Source: Pseudomonadota bacterium (GTDB lineage Bacteria; Desulfobacterota; Syntrophia; Syntrophales; JADFWA01). Taken from it: DNA of 10,499 nt. Where the stretch lies: contig JAUVKS010000043.1 in NCBI GenBank assembly GCA_030596145.1, positions 1-10,499 of the forward strand, in the 5' to 3' direction. Position 1 is the stretch's first letter. Every line of letters starts with the position of its first letter. Below, one piece after another: positions 1 through 6,074 of the stretch. The notes under the pieces are model-generated. The model was not told the origin of the DNA, ran no database searches, and was given only the letters and a program-made list of their open reading frames with translations. Made by a program: the position numbers and the translations under genes.

Positions 1-1168
1 CAAGCAGGGCTCCGACCTCTTTCAATTTCTTGTTGACCGAATCATTCGCGTCAAAGACAAACTCCCCTGCGAAGTAATCGACATCCGACGTGAATTTCCC
101 ATCATCGTCAACGGGGGCATAATTATCCAATCCATATTCCAGTCCTATTTCATAATCCTCCTGCCCGTGGCCCGGAGCAATATGAACGCATCCCGTTCCC
201 GCATCCAGTGTCACAAAGGGAGCCAATATCAGCACACTTTCACGATCAATAAATGGATGCTTACACTTGAACCCTTCCATCACGGAGCCTGAAAATTCAT
301 CCAGGACTTCATAATCTTTATAGCCAAAGGCCTCCATACAATAATCCAGCAAATCCTTTGCAAGAATCAAGACCTCACCCTCAACCTTTACGGCAATATA
401 TGTAAAATCCTTGTGAAAAGCTATTGCCAGGTTAGCAGGAATGGTCCATGGGGTCGTCGTCCAGATTACCACATTAACCTTCTCACCTTTTAATATCGGC
501 CGAACGGAAGAGATGTCAGATGTCATCGAAAATTTCACATAAATAGATGGTGCCGTGTGATCGGCATATTCAACCTCAGCCTCCGCGAGGGCGGTTTTAC
601 AGGAGGCACACCAGTAAACAGGTTTCTTTCCCTGATAGACATCACCATTCAGAAAAAGCTTTCCAAACTCCTCAACAGTCGTTGCCTCATAATCGTAATC
701 CATAGTGATATAAGGATCATCCCATTCCCCAAACACACCCAACCGCTTAAATTGCTCCCGCTGTATATCAACGAATTTTTCGGCATATGCCCGGCAGAGA
801 CGCCTTTTGTCCGCCTGTGGCATAGAATGAGCCTTATCACCGAGTTGCTTGTCAACCTGATGCTCTATAGGAAGTCCATGGCAATCCCATCCAGGAACAT
901 AGATGCTGTCAGATCCTGACATATTCTTTGATTTAACAACCATGTCCTTGATGATTTTGTTCAATGCAGTACCAAGATGTATGTCTCCGTTCGCATAAGG
1001 GGGACCATCATGGAGTATATAAGTTTTTCTCCCTTTTGACGTTTCTCTTATCTTCTCATAAATGTTCACCTCTTCCCAAAACTTGAGTATCTCAGGCTCC
1101 TTTTTGGAAAGATTAGCCTTCATGGGAAAACCGGTCTTTGGCAGATTCAGGGTATCTTTATAATTCAT
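1..1168 (-). CDS. ileS: Isoleucyl-tRNA synthetase, N-terminal part (cut by left edge)
   Basis: Charges tRNA-Ile with isoleucine in the cytoplasm; class I aminoacyl-tRNA synthetase. My translation from the ATG at 1168-1166 begins MNYKDTLNLPKTGFPMKANL and stays open to position 1, giving 389 complete codons of a protein usually near 930 residues. The class I HIGH signature appears as HLGT at residues 64-67 inside PPYANGDIHLGTALN. YVPGWDCHGLPIE follows at about 90-102. The editing (CP1) domain motif TTTPWTIPANLA lies near residues 218-229. The KMSKS loop and zinc end lie outside the window. A GAGGAG ribosome site at 1174-1179 supports this start. The gene is transcribed away from groEL and seems to have its own promoter at 1337-1365, with a palindromic repeat in the leader. 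Family assignment is secure from several motifs; no frameshift is seen in the part present. Confidence 0.97.
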   Translation of the reverse strand, partial: MNYKDTLNLPKTGFPMKANLSKKEPEILKFWEEVNIYEKIRETSKGRKTYILHDGPPYANGDIHLGTALNKIIKDMVVKSKNMSGSDSIYVPGWDCHGLPIEHQVDKQLGDKAHSMPQADKRRLCRAYAEKFVDIQREQFKRLGVFGEWDDPYITMDYDYEATTVEEFGKLFLNGDVYQGKKPVYWCASCKTALAEAEVEYADHTAPSIYVKFSMTSDISSVRPILKGEKVNVVIWTTTPWTIPANLAIAFHKDFTYIAVKVEGEVLILAKDLLDYCMEAFGYKDYEVLDEFSGSVMEGFKCKHPFIDRESVLILAPFVTLDAGTGCVHIAPGHGQEDYEIGLEYGLDNYAPVDDDGKFTSDVDYFAGEFVFDANDSVNKKLKEVGALL

Positions 1169-1221
1169 TTAAATCTCCTCGGTTTAGCTTACGAAAAGAG
1201 AAGTTTGAATAACTATCATTA

Positions 1222-1305
1222 TTTGTCATTTCGACCACAGGGAGAAATCTTAACAGGGCTGTATTATTAAGATTTCTCGTCGCCGACGCTCCTCGAAATG
1301 ACAAA
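1222..1305. repeat. 84-bp imperfect palindrome in the ileS leader
   Basis: The outer arms are a perfect 13-bp inverted repeat, TTTGTCATTTCGA at 1222-1234 and its complement at 1293-1305. The inner arms are a perfect 12-bp pair, GAGAAATCTTAA at 1242-1253 and its complement at 1267-1278. It lies between the likely ileS promoter and the ileS start, so it should fold in the leader mRNA. I think it is one copy of a dispersed palindromic repeat rather than a dedicated regulator, but only one copy is in this window. Confidence 0.8.
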
Positions 1306-1336
1306 ATTCAAAGCTCTCTAAAAGTCGGCTCAAGCT

Positions 1337-1365
1337 ATCATAGACAAATAACACTTTCAAGTAAA
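1337..1365 (-). promoter_or_regulatory. Probable sigma70-type promoter of ileS
   Basis: On the minus strand TTTACT (1360-1365) and TATGAT (1337-1342) are separated by 17 bp. The -10 matches consensus at five of six positions and the -35 at four. It sits just downstream of the groEL terminator and about 170 bp before the ileS start, as expected if ileS is transcribed independently. Confidence 0.5.
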
Positions 1366-1374
1366 AGTACAACA

Positions 1375-1408
1375 AAAAAGCCCCCTGCCGGAAGGCAAGA
1401 GGCTTTTT
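1375..1408 (-). terminator. Intrinsic terminator of groES-groEL
   Basis: AAAAAGCC at 1375-1382 and GGCTTTTT at 1401-1408 form the base of a hairpin that continues through CTGCC and GGCA around a short GGAA-type loop. On the minus strand the stem ends in a T run. It lies about 70 bp past the groEL stop. The A/T tracts on both sides mean it could also stop plus-strand transcription. Confidence 0.85.
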
Positions 1409-1476
1409 GTACACTATTTAGAGATTCCCGCAGCAAGACTACAAGGAATATGTTCTCTATGGTTTTACAGGCGATT

Positions 1477-3126
1477 TTACATCATACCGCCCATTCCACC
1501 CATTCCACCCATTCCACCTGGAGGCATACCTGGCATACCACCCTTATCCTCCTCGGGTTTTTCAGCAACCATACACTGGGTAGTAAGCATCAAAGAAGCA
1601 ACACTTGACGCATTCTGAAGGGCGGTTCTGACCACCTTGGTCGGATCAATAACACCCGCTTCGAACATATCTTCATACTTCTCTGTCTGGGCGTTGAAAC
1701 CGAAGGCTCCTTTGCCTTCCTTGACCTTCTCCACTACAATACTACCCTCCATACCCGCATTGCCTGCGATCATCTTGAGCGGCTCTTCCATCGCCTTTTT
1801 GACAATATTCACACCCACTTGCTGATCACCTTCAAGCTCAAGTTTATCAAGCGCTGGAATTGTTCTCAGGCAGGCAACTCCACCACCTGCAACGATCCCT
1901 TCTTCCACGGCTGCACGGGTAGCATTGAGTGCATCTTCCACTCTTGCCTTTTTCTCTTTCATTTCTGTCTCAGTCGCCGCACCAACTCTAATTAAAGCGA
2001 CACCACCAACAAGCTTTGCCAATCTTTCCTGTAACTTCTCCCTGTCATAGTCGGATGACGTCTCCTCCATTTGGGCTCTGAGCTGTTTAACTCTTCCCTC
2101 AAGACTATCCCTGTCACCAGCACCGTCTATTATAGTCGTATTGTCCTTATCAATAGTAATTCTCTTGGCACTACCAAGATCCTCCAATTGCGTATTTTCG
2201 AGTTTGGAGCCCATTTCTTCCGAAATCAGTTTCCCGCCGGTAAGGATGGCAAGATCCTCCAACATTCCCTTTCTTCTTTCGCCAAATCCAGGAGCCTTAA
2301 CAGCAGCAACATTGATCGTGCCACGAATCTTATTAACAACGAGAGTTGCCAACGCCTCACCTTCAACATCTTCCGCAATGATAATGAGAGGTTTGCCCAT
2401 CTTGGCGACCTGCTCCAGAATGGGAAGAAGGTCTTTCATAGTACTGATTTTTTTATCATAGATAAGAATGTAGGGGCTCTCAATATCTACTTCCATTTTT
2501 TCCGGATTGGTTACAAAATAAGGGGAAAGATAGCCTCTGTCAAACTGCATACCTTCCACGATTTCCAGTTCGGTTGCCAGTCCCTTTGCTTCTTCCACGG
2601 TAATTACGCCTTCTTTTCCCACTTTACCCATAGCTTCAGCAATAATATTACCTATAGTTTCATCACTATTGGCAGAAATGGTTCCAACCTGGGCTATTTC
2701 CTTTTGATCCTTGGTAGGTTTGCTCATCTTTGAAAGCTCTTCCACCACCAATTCAACGGCTTTCTCCACACCCCTTTTAACATCCATCGGGTTGCTTCCA
2801 GCGGCCACAGACTTTGCCCCATCCCGGTAAATCGCCTGGGCAAGAAGAGTTGCAGTTGTTGTACCATCACCAGCAACATCACTTGTTCTACTGGCCACTT
2901 CCTTTACCATCTGTGCACCCATGTTTTCGAATTTATCTTCCAGTTCAATCTCCTTGGCAACTGTTACACCGTCTTTTGTTACCGTAGGCGCACCAAAGGA
3001 CCTATCAATAATGACATTCCTGCCTTTAGGACCCAAAGTCACTTTGACGGCATCAGCCAGTGTATTAACACCATCAAGAATGGATCTTCTGGCATCTTCA
3101 TCATATAGAAGTATTTTTGCTCCCAT
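1477..3126 (-). CDS. groEL: Chaperonin GroEL (Hsp60)
   Basis: Large chaperonin subunit; forms the double-ring ATP-driven folding chamber in the cytoplasm, capped by GroES. The 549-residue product has the usual family length. GPKGRN at residues 32-37 and the nucleotide-binding DGTTTAT at 87-93 are intact. The chaperonin signature AATETEMKEKKARVEDALNATRAA is present as AATETEMKEK followed by ARVEDALNATR. The protein ends in a Gly-Gly-Met-rich tail, encoded by tandem 9-bp repeats near 1490-1520. An AAGGAGG ribosome site at 3135-3141, 8 bp before ATG, fixes the start. It is the second gene of an operon, 33 bp after groES, and is followed by an intrinsic terminator. No alteration of key residues is visible. 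Confidence 0.99.
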   Translation of the reverse strand: MGAKILLYDEDARRSILDGVNTLADAVKVTLGPKGRNVIIDRSFGAPTVTKDGVTVAKEIELEDKFENMGAQMVKEVASRTSDVAGDGTTTATLLAQAIYRDGAKSVAAGSNPMDVKRGVEKAVELVVEELSKMSKPTKDQKEIAQVGTISANSDETIGNIIAEAMGKVGKEGVITVEEAKGLATELEIVEGMQFDRGYLSPYFVTNPEKMEVDIESPYILIYDKKISTMKDLLPILEQVAKMGKPLIIIAEDVEGEALATLVVNKIRGTINVAAVKAPGFGERRKGMLEDLAILTGGKLISEEMGSKLENTQLEDLGSAKRITIDKDNTTIIDGAGDRDSLEGRVKQLRAQMEETSSDYDREKLQERLAKLVGGVALIRVGAATETEMKEKKARVEDALNATRAAVEEGIVAGGGVACLRTIPALDKLELEGDQQVGVNIVKKAMEEPLKMIAGNAGMEGSIVVEKVKEGKGAFGFNAQTEKYEDMFEAGVIDPTKVVRTALQNASSVASLMLTTQCMVAEKPEEDKGGMPGMPPGGMGGMGGMGGMM

Positions 3127-3159
3127 TAATCTTTCCTCCTTCTTCTTAAAATCAATTTT

Positions 3160-3450
3160 TTACTTTTCAATTATTCCCAGGATATCTTCTTCTCTCATGA
3201 TGAGGTATTCAACATCGTCAATCTTTACCTCAGTTCCACCATACTTACTAAAGAGGATCCTGTCACCAACCTTCACATCTAAGGCGAGCACCTTACCATC
3301 TTCCGTCATCCTGCCATTCCCAGCAGAGACAACTTCACCCTCCATTGGTTTCTCTTTGGCACTGTCGGGGATAATAATTCCACCCTTTGTTTTTTCTTCC
3401 TCTTCCACACGTCTAACAAGAATTCTGTCATACAATGGTCTAATTTTCAT
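3160..3450 (-). CDS. groES: Co-chaperonin GroES (Hsp10)
   Basis: Small chaperonin subunit that caps the GroEL ring as a heptamer. The 96-residue product has normal length. It starts MKIRPLYDRILVRR, contains the mobile-loop region with KGGIIIPDSA that contacts GroEL, the roof-associated segment EGEVVSAGNG, and ends with the typical EEDILGIIEK. An AAAGGAG ribosome site (3461-3467) lies 10 bp before the ATG. It leads the groES-groEL operon and is transcribed from a sigma70-like promoter at 3527-3554. I saw no CIRCE operator in the leader, so HrcA control of the classic type is not supported here. Confidence 0.99.
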   Translation of the reverse strand: MKIRPLYDRILVRRVEEEEKTKGGIIIPDSAKEKPMEGEVVSAGNGRMTEDGKVLALDVKVGDRILFSKYGGTEVKIDDVEYLIMREEDILGIIEK

Positions 3451-3526
3451 CCTAAGTTTTCTCCTTTCTCAATTAATAATATATTTTCCTGCAACTCTTT
3501 TTACCCCTCTAACCATTATCAGCACT

Positions 3527-3554
3527 ATATTAAACACGAATTTTACTATGTCAA
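3527..3554 (-). promoter_or_regulatory. Sigma70-type promoter of groES-groEL
   Basis: On the minus strand a perfect TTGACA (3549-3554) is followed after 16 bp by TAATAT (3527-3532). This is the best promoter in the window and lies about 77 bp before the groES ATG. It looks like a vegetative promoter; neither a classic sigma32 CCCCAT -10 nor a CIRCE repeat is visible. Confidence 0.75.
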
Positions 3555-3576
3555 GTAATGCTGAAAAAATACTTTC

Positions 3577-3601
3577 AAAAAAGCCGCCGACTGTCCAGCG
3601 G
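3577..3601 (-). terminator. Orphan terminator-like hairpin between divergent genes
   Basis: The 18 nt at 3584-3601 fold on the minus strand into a seven-pair stem (two G-U pairs) with a four-base ACAG loop, followed by C and six Ts (3577-3582). It lies just upstream of the groES promoter in a region between divergent genes, where no minus-strand gene needs terminating. It may insulate groES, end an unannotated small RNA, or be chance. Confidence 0.4.
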
Positions 3602-3680
3602 TGGTACAATCCAATAGAATATTTACTTCTAATATGTTAGGCTCAAGGCACAGATGGGCAATGCCTGCCTTGCAACTACA

Positions 3681-3715
3681 ACTCTGAACTTTAAACTTTG
3701 AACTCTGAACTTTTA
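3681..3715 (+). repeat. Five tandem heptamers (ACTYTRA type)
   Basis: Five consecutive 7-bp units: ACTCTGA, ACTTTAA, ACTTTGA, ACTCTGA, ACTTTTA. They end 5 bp before the ATG at 3721 and occupy the position where the ribosome site of the TtcA-like gene should be. Heptamer tracts can change copy number by slippage, which would alter this leader. Confidence 0.8.
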
Positions 3716-3720
3716 TCACC

Positions 3721-4461
3721 ATGGCAGAAAATAAAAAAACTAAGCTCTTCCTGCATTTGAAGAAATGGCTGGAGAAGGCCATCTTAAAATATAACATGCT
3801 GGAGGAAGGCGACAGAATACTTGTTGCCGTTTCAGGAGGCGCTGACAGTCTTGTATTACTTGACCTTCTCAACAACCCGATGTTGTTTGCCCCTTCAAAA
3901 CTTCCCCTGCTGGTGGTTAACATCGACCTCGGTTTCGACAGCGATAATGGTAACTGTTACCTCCTGGAAAAACATCTTGAGGAAAATGGTTGCGAGTATA
4001 TAATAGAAAAAACTGATATAGGCCCCCTATCCCACAGCGATTACAATAAGAAAAATCCTTGCTTTCTCTGTTCAAGACTGAGACGTAAAAGGATATTTGA
4101 GATAGCCGACAAGGAAGGCTGTAATAAAATTGCTTTTGCCCATCATAAGGATGATATAATAGAAACACTTCTTATCAATATCTTTTATGCTCGGGAAATC
4201 AGCACCATGACACCTAATCAGTCGATATTTGGTGGCAAATTTCATATTATCCGTCCCCTTGCATATATAAGAGAAGATCTTATCAAGAAGTATGCAAAGG
4301 AATGCAGACTACCGGCTATTGAAAACAACTGTCCTACAAGCAAGGTCTCCCGGAGAATGTATATTAAGAAGCTCCTGGATGAACTGGAGGGGGAAAACAA
4401 GGATATCAGAGAAAATATTTTTAAGGCGATGGGTAATGTAAAGACTGATTATCTGCTTTAA
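3721..4461 (+). CDS. ttcA: TtcA-like tRNA 2-thiocytidine synthetase (PP-loop ATPase)
   Basis: Probably thiolates cytidine 32 of certain tRNAs. Members of this family adenylate the base with ATP through a PP-loop and use a [4Fe-4S] cluster held by three cysteines. The 246-residue product shows the PP-loop SGGADS at residues 38-43, the pair C114-x2-C117 in NPCFLCSRLRRKR, HHKDD at 141-145, and a third cysteine at C204 in ENNCPTSK. These match the TtcA layout. TilS, the relative that makes lysidine, lacks this cysteine set. An in-frame stop at 3706-3708 makes ATG 3721 the first possible start. No good ribosome site is visible because tandem heptamers fill the leader. The gene is divergent from groES and precedes smpB. 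The exact substrate is inferred, since the TtcA family also contains tRNA thiolases acting on other positions. Confidence 0.85.
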   Translation: MAENKKTKLFLHLKKWLEKAILKYNMLEEGDRILVAVSGGADSLVLLDLLNNPMLFAPSKLPLLVVNIDLGFDSDNGNCYLLEKHLEENGCEYIIEKTDIGPLSHSDYNKKNPCFLCSRLRRKRIFEIADKEGCNKIAFAHHKDDIIETLLINIFYAREISTMTPNQSIFGGKFHIIRPLAYIREDLIKKYAKECRLPAIENNCPTSKVSRRMYIKKLLDELEGENKDIRENIFKAMGNVKTDYLL

Positions 4462-4475
4462 AAGATACAAAAACC

Positions 4476-4645
4476 TTGCAAAAGGGTTCTGAAAGCGAAT
4501 CAAGATTTTTTAGGTAACGATTCAATCGCAGCGGAACGACCGCAAATCCAACTTGTTTGAGCTCGAAGAGCGAGTTTTGGATTTGCAGTGGAGCGAGAAT
4601 TAGAATTGTCGAAAAAATGTTTTGAGCATGAAGAATCTTTTGCAA
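4476..4645. repeat. 170-bp imperfect palindrome, MITE-like, between ttcA-like gene and smpB
   Basis: The outer arms are TTGCAAAAG at 4476-4484 and its complement at 4637-4645. The inner arms are GCAAATCCAA at 4542-4551 and its complement at 4577-4586. Between them the two halves still align with scattered mismatches, so the whole segment can fold into one long hairpin around a centre near 4560. It ends 33 bp before the smpB start. No open frame or transposase is inside; a non-autonomous repeat is the likeliest explanation. Confidence 0.75.
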
Positions 4646-4678
4646 AGTCATAAAATATATATTTCCGGTTCGAAAACA

Positions 4679-5140
4679 ATGAAAAACTCAGAAAAAATAA
4701 TATGCCAGAATAAGACAGCAAGGCGAAACTACTTCATTGAAGACACATATGAAGCCGGAATCGCCCTTGTTGGTACAGAAGTGAAAGCCTTGCGCGAGGG
4801 CAAAGGCAATTTCAAGGACAGCTATGCCCGGGTGAAGGATGGAGAGGTATATCTATACGATATGCATATCAGCCCCTACTCGCATGGCAACATAGCAAAT
4901 CATGATCCGCTCCGAGTGCGAAAGCTGCTACTCCACAGCAGAGAAATAAAAAAACTTTACGGCAAGACAAGGGAAAAGGGACTGGCCCTGATTCCTTTAA
5001 AAGCATACTTCAAGAACGGGAAGGTGAAGATAGAAATAGGTACCGGCAAAGGTAAAAAACTGCATGACAAGCGCCAGACCCTCAAGACCAAAATGGACAA
5101 ACGGGATATGGAGAGAGAATTCAGGAGGAAGCATCGGTAA
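4679..5140 (+). CDS. smpB: SsrA-binding protein SmpB
   Basis: Binds tmRNA and delivers it to stalled ribosomes for trans-translation in the cytoplasm. From ATG 4679 the product has 153 residues, the normal family length. It shows NKTARRNYFIEDTYEAGIAL and GTEVKALREGKGNFKDSYAR near the N-terminus, then HISPYSHGN, and a basic C-terminal tail KGKKLHDKRQTLK that ends in MEREFRRKHR and normally inserts into the mRNA channel. The frame is open further upstream (ATG 4628, TTG 4622), but that part overlaps the palindromic repeat and is not family-like, so 4679 is preferred. No clear Shine-Dalgarno sequence precedes it. No ssrA (tmRNA) gene was seen in the window. Confidence 0.97.
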   Translation: MKNSEKIICQNKTARRNYFIEDTYEAGIALVGTEVKALREGKGNFKDSYARVKDGEVYLYDMHISPYSHGNIANHDPLRVRKLLLHSREIKKLYGKTREKGLALIPLKAYFKNGKVKIEIGTGKGKKLHDKRQTLKTKMDKRDMEREFRRKHR

Positions 5141-5195
5141 TAAGTAAAATACAGGCTTAGTAAATCAATGTCTATTTTGGGGGTTTAGTTTAGCC

Positions 5196-5224
5196 TTGAC
5201 TTTTGGAGTATTATTCTCTAAGTT
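5196..5224 (+). promoter_or_regulatory. Possible promoter of the tRNA pair
   Basis: TTGACT at 5196-5201 is a good -35. The best-spaced -10, TAAGTT at 5219-5224 (17 bp), is poor. It lies 25 bp before the degenerate tRNA-Gln-like sequence and would drive tRNA-Glu. Position supports it more than sequence does. Confidence 0.35.
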
Positions 5225-5248
5225 CAACCACTCAAATTTCTCTTGTAC

Positions 5249-5316
5249 TGGGGGATTGTCTATCGGCAGGGTTCAGGTCTCTGGGGTCCGCTACCCAATT
5301 CGATCCTGGACCCCCA
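5249..5316 (+). pseudogene. Degenerate tRNA-Gln(CUG)-like sequence
   Basis: The ends keep a tRNA-Gln type acceptor stem, TGGGGG (5249-5254) with CCCCCA (5311-5316). A D-arm-like GTCT-ATCGGCA-GG, an anticodon-loop-like CTCTGGG with CTG, and a T-loop-like TTCGATC occur in the right order. Yet the anticodon stem and T-stem have mismatches or only wobble pairs, the 3' side seems one base short, and no CCA follows. It stands 5 bp before tRNA-Glu, and Gln-Glu tRNA pairs are common. I read it as a decayed tRNA gene; a functional but aberrant tRNA or a chance fold is less likely. Confidence 0.5.
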
Positions 5317-5321
5317 CTTAT

Positions 5322-5396
5322 GGTCCCATCGTCTAGGGGTTAGGACGCTGGCCTCTCACGCCAGTAGCGGGGGTTCAATTCCCCCTGGGACTACCA
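5322..5396 (+). tRNA. tRNA-Glu (anticodon CUC)
   Basis: A full cloverleaf can be drawn. The acceptor stem is GGTCCCA (5322-5328) with TGGGACT (5386-5392), the first pair being G-U. The D arm is GTC-TAGGGGTTAG-GAC. The anticodon stem is CTGGC (5348-5352) with GCCAG (5360-5364), and loop CTCTCAC places anticodon CTC at 5355-5357. The T stem is GGGGG (5369-5373) with CCCCC (5381-5385) around TTCAATT. Discriminator A is followed by an encoded CCA at 5394-5396. It decodes GAG. A strong terminator follows 10 bp downstream. Confidence 0.95.
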
Positions 5397-5406
5397 GAAC
5401 TATATT

Positions 5407-5435
5407 AAGGGGTTATGTTTTCTACATAACCCCTT
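5407..5435 (+). terminator. Intrinsic terminator after tRNA-Glu
   Basis: A perfect 12-bp stem, AAGGGGTTATGT (5407-5418) with ACATAACCCCTT (5424-5435), closes a five-base loop and is followed by the pyrimidine tract TCTCTTT. It directly follows the tRNA and separates the housekeeping genes from the cassette region. Confidence 0.85.
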
Positions 5436-5650
5436 TCTCTTTGCTTGCTTTCTCTTACACCACAGTATACCCCACACACATTGTTGATTTTGTCCTTTAT
5501 TCGCTCAGAATCGCCTCAAATTTAAGAGATACTCCCTTGATCGTTATTATGGCAAGATACATGCAATCTTTGATTTGATGGCATATAGCAGGTATATGCA
5601 ATTTGAAAATTGACTATGGAGTTATGATACTGATTCCCTGTATGCAATTT
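5436..5650. other. Gene-free stretch between terminator and first attC
   Basis: I see no coding frame or RNA gene. A perfect hairpin GCATATA-gcagg-TATATGC sits at 5581-5599. The word ATGCAATTT or a near copy occurs three times, near 5560, 5595 and 5643. This is the left flank of the cassette array. I found no direct repeat of the tRNA-Glu 3' end here or at the right end of the array. Confidence 0.5.
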
Positions 5651-5707
5651 ATGAAACGTACAGCTCAGTGGCCGCTGTAAGCGGTCCACTGGAGCGATTG
5701 GTTAAAT
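5651..5707 (-). other. attC site, end of leftmost cassette
   Basis: Minus-strand order is ATTTAAC (5701-5707), arm, hairpin, arm, GTTTCAT (5651-5657). The arms match as AACnnnnnGCTC-AGTGG with an extra C on one side, an unpaired base as in real attC sites. The centre is the hairpin CAGTGG-a-CCGCT / AGCGG-c-CACTG. The right-hand box fits RYYYAAC exactly; the recombination-side box fits GTTRRRY poorly. Confidence 0.6.
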
Positions 5708-5937
5708 ATTTTTTGTTCTTTTAGAAATAAGGGGGGAGGCGCTACACTTGAGTATCGGGTGGTCATCCCGGCCCTCATGTAACACCTCGAAAGGTGCCAC
5801 TGGGTTCCAAAGCCTATGTTAGGCATGGGAAGGACAGTGTGGTGGACGAGACCGCAGTGTCCCACCATCATTCCGTTTTAGGGTTGGGTTCCCAATGAAC
5901 GCCTCCACGTCATTAGGTAATTAAACAACTTACCCAT
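5665..5937 (-). pseudogene. Cassette ORF interrupted by an in-frame stop
   Basis: An ATG at 5937-5935 follows a strong AAAGGAG ribosome site (5944-5950, 6-bp spacing), better than any other in the array. It encodes 19 residues, MGKLFNYLMTWRRSLGTQP, then TAA at 5878-5880. The same frame reopens at once and runs through ATG 5871 to a TGA at 5665-5667, about 70 further residues including HCGLVHHTVLPMPNIGFGTQ and CYMRAGMTTRYSSVAPPPLF. That frame continues into the attC site at 5651-5707 rather than stopping in its end box, unlike other cassettes here. I do not recognise the product. Either a short gene acquired a nonsense change, or the real product is the 19-residue peptide, or the segment works as structured RNA (see 5731-5998) and the frame is incidental. 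Confidence 0.4.
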
Positions 5938-5998
5938 GTTTAACTCCTTTCTGCCTTGCGGCTTGGGAATTATTGACGTAAAGGTTTTACGCCTCCCT
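5731..5998. other. Hairpin-rich cassette interior, possible structured RNA
   Basis: GGGAGGCG (5734-5741) can pair with CGCCTCCC (5990-5997), closing the whole segment. Inside lie CGGG/CCCG (5756-5770), CACCT-CGAA-AGGTG (5783-5796), GCCTA-TGT-TAGGC (5812-5824) and a near-perfect 12-bp stem between 5832-5843 and 5851-5862 with a seven-base loop. Another hairpin CGTAAA-GGT-TTTACG (5977-5991) competes with the closing stem. On the plus strand the closing stem is followed by TTTTTATTTT, like a transcript end. No reverse transcriptase or other partner gene is nearby. Which strand, if any, is transcribed is unknown. Confidence 0.35.
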
Positions 5999-6011
5999 TT
6001 TTATTTTCTAT

Positions 6012-6074
6012 ATTTAACGGCGCGCTTCACCGGGCGCTGTTTTTTGCGCTCCGAGTGCAAGCGCCTTGTTAGGG
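6012..6074 (-). other. attC site, 63 bp
   Basis: On the minus strand the site runs from CCCTAAC (6068-6074) to GTTAAAT (6012-6018), the latter a perfect GTTRRRY box. Inner boxes AAGCGCC (6059-6065) and GGCGCGCTT (6019-6027) are complementary except for one extra G, the unpaired-base asymmetry that gives attC its polarity. The TAA of the 6069-6590 gene lies within the CCCTAAC box. Confidence 0.8.

Noticed and set aside
3451..3720. CIRCE operator or sigma32 promoter for groES
   Set aside because: No TTAGCACTC/GAGTGCTAA pair and no CCCCAT-type -10; a sigma70-like promoter is present instead.
3546..3923. 125-codon minus-strand frame overlapping the TtcA-like gene
   Set aside because: Antisense to a well-supported gene; its KVQSSKFKVQS run is just the translated heptamer repeat.
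5243..5578. 111-codon plus-strand frame
   Set aside because: It reads through the tRNA-Glu gene and its terminator.
5731..5998. Retron-like msr-msd RNA
   Set aside because: There are closing inverted repeats and stems, but no reverse transcriptase gene nearby and no recognisable branching-G context.
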